DNA of 5,563 nucleotides. Origin: Treponema sp. GTDB lineage: Bacteria > Spirochaetota > Spirochaetia > Treponematales > Breznakiellaceae. This document shows, piece by piece, positions 1 through 4,592 of the stretch; within the stretch, counting starts at the first letter, position 1, and each line of letters begins with the position of its first letter. The stretch is from contig JAIRZS010000178.1 in the NCBI GenBank assembly GCA_031267115.1, positions 1 through 5,563 on the forward strand. The letters are read 5' to 3'. Both the position numbers and the translations under genes were made by a program. The notes under the pieces are model-generated. The model did no database searches and was not told where the DNA came from. It saw nothing but the letters and a program-made list of their open reading frames with translations.

Positions 1-1
1 T

Positions 2-304
2 ATTGCGTGCGCTCTTGCCGTGTTATTCGCAATCGGAAACATTGGGCAGTATCTATACTTCGCTGGACGAATTGGAACAGACGCTGCTCGATATACAGAG
101 CGAGAACGGGAGCTTGAAAACGGATACGCAAGCCTTGAAAGAGAACTTGAGGGAGAGCGAAGCCGCCAACAGGAGGCTTCAAGAATTGTCAGCGGAATTG
201 AAGAGGCTATCGACCGAACAGGCGGAAAGCTACAGGACGCAATCGGCCTTGTTAGAACGGTCAGAGAGGAAATTAAAAGGCTGGAGGCTTGCCTCAATAA
301 TTGA
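2..304 (+). CDS. Small membrane-anchored coiled-coil protein, 5'-truncated (spanin-like candidate)
   Basis: The frame is open from the left edge, so the start lies outside the window; a GTG at 20 is the first internal candidate. The visible protein is about 100 aa. Its first 20 residues are hydrophobic (ACALAVLFAIGNIGQYLYF), which fits an N-terminal signal-anchor helix. A charged helical stretch follows, rich in E, R, L and Q (for example ERELENGYASLERELEGE), ending in EIKRLEACLNN. One N-terminal membrane helix plus a periplasmic-type coiled coil is the layout of phage inner-membrane spanins (Rz type), and the position just before tail-fibre genes fits a lysis or accessory gene. I do not recognise a specific family. 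The same DNA is open in the next frame (3-353) with equally natural composition, so which frame is used, or whether both are, is not settled. Confidence 0.5.
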   Translation: MACALAVLFAIGNIGQYLYFAGRIGTDAARYTERERELENGYASLERELEGERSRQQEASRIVSGIEEAIDRTGGKLQDAIGLVRTVREEIKRLEACLNN

Positions 305-353
305 GGGGGCGGCATTGTGCGCCGCGCTTGCGATCGGTTTGCTGGCAAGATAA
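3..353 (+). CDS. Alternative overlapping frame: coiled-coil protein with C-terminal membrane helix, 5'-truncated
   Basis: The frame is open from the left edge to TAA at 351-353, and TTG at 3 is only the first codon seen. The protein is about 116 aa. A long amphipathic region (about residues 18-90, LDELEQTLLDIQ through LLERSERKLKGW) is predicted coiled coil by its heptad-like spacing of L, I and A. It ends in a clear C-terminal hydrophobic helix (residues about 94-115, IIEGAALCAALAIGLLA) and one final Arg. This pattern, coiled coil then a W-containing juncture then a terminal helix, is common among small phage membrane proteins near holin and lysis genes. It outlasts the overlapping frame by 49 bp, and the stop-free C-terminal helix is an argument that it is real. 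The function is unknown. The two frames might be a nested pair, or one might be a by-product of the other's repetitive codons. Confidence 0.5.
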   Translation: MRALLPCYSQSETLGSIYTSLDELEQTLLDIQSENGSLKTDTQALKENLRESEAANRRLQELSAELKRLSTEQAESYRTQSALLERSERKLKGWRLASIIEGAALCAALAIGLLAR

Positions 354-431
354 AACGGCTGGCGTAGCGGATTAAAGAGAGCGCGATTTTTAGACAGGAA
401 ATAAAAGCCAAGAATTTATAGGAGAACAGAT

Positions 432-1181
432 ATGGCAACACAGACAGATTTAGACGATTCCCTGAACGAGATATTATCAGGGGAAACAGCGGCCCCGTTT
501 GATATTTTCGCGCGGGTGACAGCCCTGGAGGAAGAAATCGGCGACGGGGTGAGAAAAGACTTCGCGGACGGTACTGGCGGCAATGTGGTGGGAAGCATAC
601 AGCTTGAGCATATCGGGAGCACGAGCCGGTACAAATCAAGCAAGACGGTGCTCTCGGTGAACGAGGACGCGCCGCAGCATGTGGAAACGCCGGTGCCGAC
701 GGCGTCGCCGGAGGACGACGGATTTATGACGAAGGAACAGGCGGCGCTGCTGGAGAAGCACGACGGGGAGATCGAGACGCTGAAAGCGTCGGTCGGCAAG
801 TGGATCGGGCAGGACTTTGACACGAAGGCGGACCTTGACGCATGGGCGGCGCAGGGAATCCCGGACACGGTGGCGGCCGGAGATTTCACCGACGTTATTG
901 ACGACGAGACACACGAGGACCACCACACAAGGTACGCCTGTGTGATAACGGACAGCGTGAAATCGTTCAAATACCGGTATATCGTGACGGTGGACCCGAT
1001 CCCGACCATAGGCTTTTACCAGAAAGGCGTAGGTCTCGGCGTGGCCGACACGCCGGTAAACGCCGGAATGATTGTGGCGGGACCGGAAGGGGTGATGTAC
1101 GTGGCGCAGTTCGCGGAACTGGCCTTGCAGGTCGGCGACGTGGGCGCCGTTCTTGACGCGATAAACGGGGAGGGCGTGTAA
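432..1181 (+). CDS. Phage tail/virion structural-type protein, 249 aa
   Basis: The ATG at 432 is preceded by a good Shine-Dalgarno (AGGAG at 420-424, 7 bases upstream). I recognise no named domain. The protein is acidic. Residues about 60-100 carry VLSVNEDAPQHVETPVPTAS and then GFMTKEQAALLEKH (98-110), which resembles the short GLMSAEDKxKLD-type segment that recurs in phage tail-fibre and structural proteins. A helical stretch of about 20 residues (101-121) follows, then a beta-rich C-terminal half (about 165-230). The end, QVGDVGAVLDAINGEGV, is like tail-protein termini I know from phage operons. The TAA overlaps the next gene's ATG by one base (TAATG at 1179-1183), so translation is probably coupled to the DGR target. 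This suggests the two proteins are made together, perhaps as parts of one tail-tip or fibre assembly. Low-complexity families like this are hard to place, so the role is inferred mainly from context. Confidence 0.75.
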   Translation: MATQTDLDDSLNEILSGETAAPFDIFARVTALEEEIGDGVRKDFADGTGGNVVGSIQLEHIGSTSRYKSSKTVLSVNEDAPQHVETPVPTASPEDDGFMTKEQAALLEKHDGEIETLKASVGKWIGQDFDTKADLDAWAAQGIPDTVAAGDFTDVIDDETHEDHHTRYACVITDSVKSFKYRYIVTVDPIPTIGFYQKGVGLGVADTPVNAGMIVAGPEGVMYVAQFAELALQVGDVGAVLDAINGEGV

Positions 1182-3382
1182 TGAGCGTAGCGACAAAACT
1201 GGAGTATCTGAAAGAGACAAAAGACCTCATCAAGTCGGCGATACAGGGCAAAGGGGTGGCGGTGCCTGACGGCGCAACGTTCCGGGCATACGCCGGAAAG
1301 GTCAGCGAAATAGTCGGCGTTGCGGTGGAGGTATGGAACGTGACGAATTCGCCCGTGACAAACCCCGGAACGGGTATCGGCGGCATAAGCTGGCAAGACC
1401 CGCTCGGCGTTGAGTTTGACCACATCGGCATTTACGAAAACGGCGCGGAAACCGCCCATGTCGCAGCCGGCGCGGAGAGGTGGGAGCCGCCCGAAGGAAA
1501 CCGCCAGTTCACGATAAAGATTGTATTTTCGGACGGGCGTACCAGCGTCGGGTACCAGCTGCCGCTGACAGACTACCGCAACCGGTACGACGCGGTGCTC
1601 GCGAGCGCGACAATCCCGCTGTCCGCGCCGCGGACAATAACGCTGCAGTTTGACAACTATGTGCACGCGGTGAGCGCGGCGGGGATAACGATAGGGGGCA
1701 TGACAGGGAGCGTCCAACTGCTTGACCAGCCCGACAGCCGGACGGTCCGACTGTCGCTTCCCGAGGGCATATTCCGGAGCGGAAAAAGCTACACGGTGAA
1801 CTACAACGCGGCGCAGGGGGACATTACGCTGTCTGACGGGAGCGCCCTGCCGTCCATCAGCCTGTTTCCCGCGGACAACAATTCGGCATACAGCCCGGCG
1901 GCGTTTGTGGGCGCGGAGATTCCGGCGAACGAACCGTCAACGCTGGTGCTGCTGATGAGCCGCGCGGTGAGCGTGGCAAGCGTCGCGGGGTTTGCGCTGG
2001 CGAACACCACGGCGCAAATCCGCTCCGTAATATCGGACGGGGCGACGGTGGAATTTGAACTGACGGAACCGGTGGACGCGCCGACGGCGGAGAGCGACAT
2101 AAAACTGAGTTTTACGGGCGAGGGGGCCACTGACGATTTCGGCTTCGGGGTACCGGCGTTTGCCAATCAGGAGGTGGACAACTATTCGGAGAACGAGGCG
2201 CTCTCGATACTAAGCGCGGAGGTACCGGCAAGCGACCCGAAGTCATTAATACTGGTGATGACCGGGGCGGTCCAGATGACCAGCGGGGCGGGATTTACCG
2301 TAACGGGGGACCAGGCGTTTGACCTTTCGGGATGCCCGTTTCTGACAAGCGACGGGACGATAAAATTTGTGCTGCCGCAGGGTGTGAACGCGGAGAGCGT
2401 ACTTGCCTTGGCGTACGACGGAAGCGGGACGCTCAAATCGGCAGGGGGCGACACGATACACGCGTTCACGAAAACCATAGTGAACAACAGCACCGGCTCC
2501 GGCAGCGGAGGAGGAGAAGGCGGCGGCACAATACCTGCCGGGAGCGGCCCCCGTGATCTGGGGATAGTAGTGCTGGGGAAGAACCCGGCGACGGCTGCGG
2601 AGGTGAGGCAGGTGCTGGAAGCGGTGCACCGGACGGTGGAGGCGGGACTCATCGGCAATTTAGCCGAAGGGGACCATATTATACCGCAGCTTTCGGCGTC
2701 GCTGGCGTTCACGGTGAGCGCGGGCTATGATTCGGGCGGCGGCATCACGATGGCCGTGAACCCGGAACTGTCGGCGGAGCACGGATACTACATGGAGTGG
2801 GTGATAGTCGGCAAGAACAGTTACAAGGGAAAGAACGGCAACACCTACGACCACGTGGTATTCCAGAGCCGGAACGTTCTGGGATACGAGAGCGAGACGA
2901 ACGGGGGCGGGCACTACATGAACCCCGGGAACGACAACACGACGGGTTATTTGAACTGCAAGATGAGGCAGTATCTGCTTGAAAACATGGTGCCGGCGCT
3001 GAAGACGCTTGGGATACCGTTTGAAGAAAGCTGGATGAAAGCGCCGGCGCGGAAGGTGTCGCGAGGCGGAACGGCGGCGGAACCCGGAGCGGATGTAATC
3101 ACCGACAAGCTGTTTCTGCCCACGGAATACGAGATGACGGGAAGCAACACCTATTCCAACGCCGACGCGGAAAGGGCGGAAAGCCAAGGGAGGCTTGGCT
3201 ACTACGACTCCAACGCGAAGCGCGTCAAGTACAACAAGGACAACGCGGCGCGGATTTACTGGGAAGCGTCGCCGTACTCAGGCAACTCTGCTTCCTTTTG
3301 TAACATTAACGCATCTGGCGCCGCCAACTCTAACTCTGCCTCTTACGTGAGGGGGATTGCCCCGGCTTTCTGTGTCGCGTAG
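1181..3382 (+). CDS. DGR target: variable phage tail/ligand-binding protein (DUF6273-like C-terminal domain), 733 aa
   Basis: This is the protein diversified by the retroelement. Residues 1-46 (ATKLEYLKETKDLIKSAI, GVAVPDGATFRAYAGKV) match the N-terminal module of many phage tail proteins, probably the virion attachment part. Residues about 48-137 look like an Fn3/Ig-like domain (WxxPxGxEFDHIGIYENG). Three related repeats start near residues 141, 243 and 345; each opens with a short A.IP/A.VP..P-S/T-L pattern and continues to AGF or AGI. A Gly-rich linker (437-449) leads to the C-terminal domain, which contains MEWVIVGKN, YDHVVFQSRNVLGYES, GYLNCKMRQYL, FLPTEYEMTGSNTYSN and YWEASPYSGN. These are typical of DUF6273-like proteins with a C-type-lectin/formylglycine-enzyme-like fold, as in other DGR targets. 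The last 36 residues hold the variable repeat; residues differing from the template are S705, A711, S717, S719 and Y722. The gene starts inside the upstream stop (TAATG). The fold is inferred from motifs, not modelled. Confidence 0.9.
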   Translation: MSVATKLEYLKETKDLIKSAIQGKGVAVPDGATFRAYAGKVSEIVGVAVEVWNVTNSPVTNPGTGIGGISWQDPLGVEFDHIGIYENGAETAHVAAGAERWEPPEGNRQFTIKIVFSDGRTSVGYQLPLTDYRNRYDAVLASATIPLSAPRTITLQFDNYVHAVSAAGITIGGMTGSVQLLDQPDSRTVRLSLPEGIFRSGKSYTVNYNAAQGDITLSDGSALPSISLFPADNNSAYSPAAFVGAEIPANEPSTLVLLMSRAVSVASVAGFALANTTAQIRSVISDGATVEFELTEPVDAPTAESDIKLSFTGEGATDDFGFGVPAFANQEVDNYSENEALSILSAEVPASDPKSLILVMTGAVQMTSGAGFTVTGDQAFDLSGCPFLTSDGTIKFVLPQGVNAESVLALAYDGSGTLKSAGGDTIHAFTKTIVNNSTGSGSGGGEGGGTIPAGSGPRDLGIVVLGKNPATAAEVRQVLEAVHRTVEAGLIGNLAEGDHIIPQLSASLAFTVSAGYDSGGGITMAVNPELSAEHGYYMEWVIVGKNSYKGKNGNTYDHVVFQSRNVLGYESETNGGGHYMNPGNDNTTGYLNCKMRQYLLENMVPALKTLGIPFEESWMKAPARKVSRGGTAAEPGADVITDKLFLPTEYEMTGSNTYSNADAERAESQGRLGYYDSNAKRVKYNKDNAARIYWEASPYSGNSASFCNINASGAANSNSASYVRGIAPAFCVA
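3272..3365 (+). repeat. DGR variable repeat (VR), with IMH at its 3' end
   Basis: This 94-bp segment aligns without gaps to 4255-4348 (offset 983) with 8 substitutions: 3293, 3294, 3311, 3329, 3330, 3335, 3336 and 3344. Every one lies opposite an A in the template, and none of the 69 non-A positions differs. It encodes residues 698-728 of the target, ending 17 bases before the stop codon. The changes convert template codons AAC, ACA, AAT, AAT and AAC to TCC, GCA, TCT, TCT and TAC, giving N to S, T to A, N to S, N to S and N to Y. The invariant 3' stretch (3345-3365, ending GGGGATTGCCCCGG) is the likely initiation-of-mutagenic-homology (IMH) site, which fixes the 3' boundary and direction of transfer. 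Two more A-linked differences just upstream (3270, 3271 against AA at 4253-4254) could extend VR slightly. Confidence 0.97.
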
Positions 3383-3397
3383 CGGCATATCTTTCAA

Positions 3398-3420
3398 TCC
3401 CGCCCCCTTGCGGGGCGGGA
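3398..3420 (+). promoter_or_regulatory. GC-rich hairpin/cruciform downstream of VR
   Basis: TCCCGCCCC (3398-3406) pairs perfectly with GGGGCGGGA (3412-3420) around a 5-nt loop, CTTGC, giving a 9-bp stem with 8 G-C pairs. It begins 15 bases after the target's stop and 32 bases after VR. In the Bordetella phage DGR, a GC-rich stem-loop just downstream of VR is needed for efficient target recognition, so this is the natural candidate for that element. It could instead end transcription of the tail operon, but a run of A, not T, follows it on the + strand, which is wrong for a classical intrinsic terminator. Confidence 0.6.
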
Positions 3421-3452
3421 AAACAGGGGGCGGTCAAAACAAAATACTAAAT

Positions 3453-3465
3453 GCCGCGAAGCGGC
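3453..3465 (+). repeat. Short perfect hairpin GCCGC-GAA-GCGGC
   Basis: A 5-bp all-GC stem (3453-3457 with 3461-3465) closes a GAA loop. It begins 2 bases into an ATG at 3451 that is in frame with the accessory gene. Initiation at 3451 would therefore be partly hidden by this hairpin, which is one reason I prefer the ATG at 3502. An AT-rich stretch (TCGAATTTATTT) follows, too mixed to call a terminator. The function is unknown. Confidence 0.35.
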
Positions 3466-3489
3466 TCGAATTTATTTGGAAAAACAGGG

Positions 3490-3495
3490 TATACT
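3490..3495 (+). promoter_or_regulatory. Possible -10 element (TATACT) immediately before the accessory gene
   Basis: TATACT ends 6 bases before the preferred ATG at 3502, preceded by GGG as in the GGGTATAAT upstream of TR. If active, transcription would start at or next to the start codon, giving a nearly leaderless message. This would fit the lack of a clear ribosome binding site. No good -35 hexamer is seen at normal spacing, so the call is weak. Confidence 0.25.
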
Positions 3496-3501
3496 GTCGC
3501 T

Positions 3502-4230
3502 ATGTCTGAAGTAAAGGCAAGAAACAGGTCGGTATCCAAGCTGGAGGTATACCACAACGCGCTGAAAATGAACAGGGATATTGTCGAATGGCTGTTGCGC
3601 GATTTTGGAAACAGGGAAACGGTCTATGAAGTCAAAGTAAACAACGGAGTTATAGAAAGGCTGCCCCGGAATATAGCCAAGGACATTGAAACAATTCTGC
3701 GTTTCGACCCGCGCATTGACCCCCGGTCGCTGAACATGTCGCCGACAAAAAGCGGCTACCGGATTGAGTTTGAAGTTTCCGAAGAATGCGGGGAAGAAGT
3801 AACCCGTATCGGAATCAGCCGGAAATTTCTCCCCGAATACATACGGTTCCGGCAAACCCGCATTATGCGGCTGCTGGCGCGGATGCTGAGCAGAATATCA
3901 AAGGCAAACAGCATATACCCGTCGCGGATAGAGGACGCAAACATGCCGCTTGAGTATGTCACACGAACGCATTCTGACGAACTGGCGGACAGAAGGCGGC
4001 TTCAGAGCATGGCCATAGGGGACTGCGAAGCCCTGGTCACGGAACTTGAGGTATGCGTAAACACGATACCGGTAAAACCCTCGCAGACCGAGCAGTTTAT
4101 AGAAATGGCGGACTACGAAATCAGGCTGCTCAAAGGGTGGCGGAAGTCGACAAACGCGATGGCCAAAAGAATAAAGAAGGCGGACGCGGAACTAAAGGAA
4201 AGAATTGACAAAGCCAAAAAGAAAGGGTAG
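3502..4230 (+). CDS. avd: DGR accessory protein, Avd-like four-helix protein with a large insertion, 242 aa
   Basis: It lies between VR and TR, where DGRs usually encode the accessory variability determinant, which binds the RT and template RNA and is needed for mutagenic retrohoming. Four helical segments are visible: about residues 11-36 (SKLEVYHNALKMNRDIVEWL, like the first helix of Avd and related four-helix-bundle proteins), 112-137, 162-188 (RRLQSMAIGDCEALVTELEV) and 194-222, ending in LLKGWRKSTN. The GWRKS-type ending is familiar from Avd-like proteins. Between helices 1 and 2 lies about 75 residues of apparently beta-rich sequence (36-110), so the protein is about twice the usual length of roughly 125 aa. 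The C-terminus is strongly basic (KRIKKADAELKERIDKAKKKG), suiting RNA binding. The frame also opens at ATG 3451 (17 residues more), but those residues look non-conserved and that start is in a hairpin. Neither start has a clear Shine-Dalgarno. Assignment is by context and helix pattern, not by a database match. Confidence 0.7.
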   Translation: MSEVKARNRSVSKLEVYHNALKMNRDIVEWLLRDFGNRETVYEVKVNNGVIERLPRNIAKDIETILRFDPRIDPRSLNMSPTKSGYRIEFEVSEECGEEVTRIGISRKFLPEYIRFRQTRIMRLLARMLSRISKANSIYPSRIEDANMPLEYVTRTHSDELADRRRLQSMAIGDCEALVTELEVCVNTIPVKPSQTEQFIEMADYEIRLLKGWRKSTNAMAKRIKKADAELKERIDKAKKKG

Positions 4231-4233
4231 TAT
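4205..4233 (+). promoter_or_regulatory. Candidate promoter for TR RNA and RT, inside the 3' end of the accessory gene
   Basis: A consensus -35, TTGACA (4205-4210), stands exactly 17 bases before TAGTAT (4228-4233, 4 of 6 matches to TATAAT). Transcription would start near 4240, about 15 bases before TR. A perfect TATAAT at 4244-4249 lies just downstream, but it is 33 bases from this -35 and has no good hexamer of its own at 16-18 bases. It would start transcription at the first bases of TR. Either would let template RNA be made independently of the tail operon. Not tested, and the host sigma-factor preference is unknown. Confidence 0.4.
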
Positions 4234-4254
4234 TTTATCCGGGTATAATCTGAA

Positions 4255-4348
4255 CCGTACTCAGGCAACTCTGCTAACTTTTGTAACATTAACACATCTG
4301 GCGCCGCCAACAATAACAATGCCTCTAACGTGAGGGGGATTGCCCCGG
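4255..4348 (+). repeat. DGR template repeat (TR)
   Basis: This is the invariant donor copy of VR, 983 bp downstream in the same orientation. It contains 25 adenines, many in AAC and AAT codons when read in the VR frame (positions 4276, 4312, 4315, 4318 and 4327 start such codons). This is the usual DGR design, because random change at the two A's of AAY gives a wide residue range without making stop codons. Eight of the 25 A's differ in VR. Read in frame it would encode PYSGNSANFCNINTSGAANN and onward to RGIAP, then diverges (DSVRR instead of AFCVA). The 3' flank therefore shows where IMH-type homology ends, at 4348. Confidence 0.97.
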
Positions 4349-4534
4349 ATTCCGTGAGACGTCCAAAGCGTAGGTTTTTTAACCGAGGCGTCCGACACAG
4401 AAGGAGATTGTATCCAGCCGGTTTTCCGGCGAAAGTCAGCCTTGATATGTCCGGGCGGACGCTGGGGAACCTCCGGTTCCCTAATGCATGGGTGGCTGAT
4501 TGCGGCGGCCACTTTCATGCCCGGCGGCATTACG

Positions 4535-4571
4535 CGGCATAGCCCCGCAGGGCCCGCGAAAGCGGATGCCG
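4535..4571 (+). promoter_or_regulatory. Three-way-junction RNA element just before the RT start
   Basis: The outer stem CGGCAT (4535-4540) pairs with ATGCCG (4566-4571). Inside are two adjacent hairpins: GCCC-CGCA-GGGC (4542-4553) and CCGC-GAAA-GCGG (4554-4565), the second capped by a GNRA tetraloop. All pairs are perfect, and only A4541 is unpaired at the junction. The 3' strand of the outer stem contains an ATG (4566) in frame with the RT, so this fold would hide that start and leave ATG 4593 free. It could be part of the template RNA that the RT or accessory protein recognises, or a control of RT translation. Confidence 0.5.
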
Positions 4572-4592
4572 TACAAGGCGTTATTTATTTGT

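Larger units (their letters stand above)
4240..4592 (+). ncRNA. DGR template RNA (TR plus structured 3' spacer)
   Basis: The 362-bp stretch between the accessory and RT genes holds TR and a spacer that I read as RNA, not protein. In the Bordetella phage DGR, the TR transcript with sequence on both sides of TR is the template and primer for the RT. Here the spacer has several perfect stems: GCCGG/CCGGC with a TTTT loop (4417-4430); GGGAACC/GGTTCCC with a TCC loop (4465-4481); a long-range GCGTCCG/CGGACGC pairing (4388-4394 with 4456-4462) enclosing the first; and a three-way junction at 4535-4571. A T6 run at 4375-4380 has no stable hairpin before it, so it is not called a terminator. Ends are approximate: the 5' end comes from the candidate promoter, the 3' end from the RT start. 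Confidence 0.65.

Noticed and set aside
391..420. Possible promoter TAGACA ... TTTATA upstream of the 249-aa gene
   Set aside because: The -10 is a poor match and would place the transcription start on the Shine-Dalgarno sequence, leaving no leader for ribosome binding.
416..1009. Long open frames on the - strand opposite the 249-aa gene and the DGR target
   Set aside because: They lie antisense to well-supported genes, are rich in Ser, Arg or Pro from GC-rich codon complements, and show no motif or ribosome binding site.
3382..3407. Short similarity between sequence after VR (GCGGCAT, CTTTCA..CCCG) and the spacer after TR (4512-4540)
   Set aside because: The shared blocks are only 4-7 bases, in a different order, and expected by chance in GC-rich DNA.
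3453..3465. Small palindromes as a CRISPR array or transposon ends
   Set aside because: They are single hairpins without regular spacing, spacers, flanking duplications or a transposase.
4375..4380. T6 run after TR as an intrinsic terminator
   Set aside because: No stable hairpin directly precedes it, and termination here would cut the spacer RNA and the RT off from the TR promoter.
4330..4542. A 70-aa Arg-rich + strand frame starting at GTG inside TR
   Set aside because: It starts in the template repeat, has no ribosome binding site, and its DNA is taken up by perfect RNA stems; read as spacer RNA.
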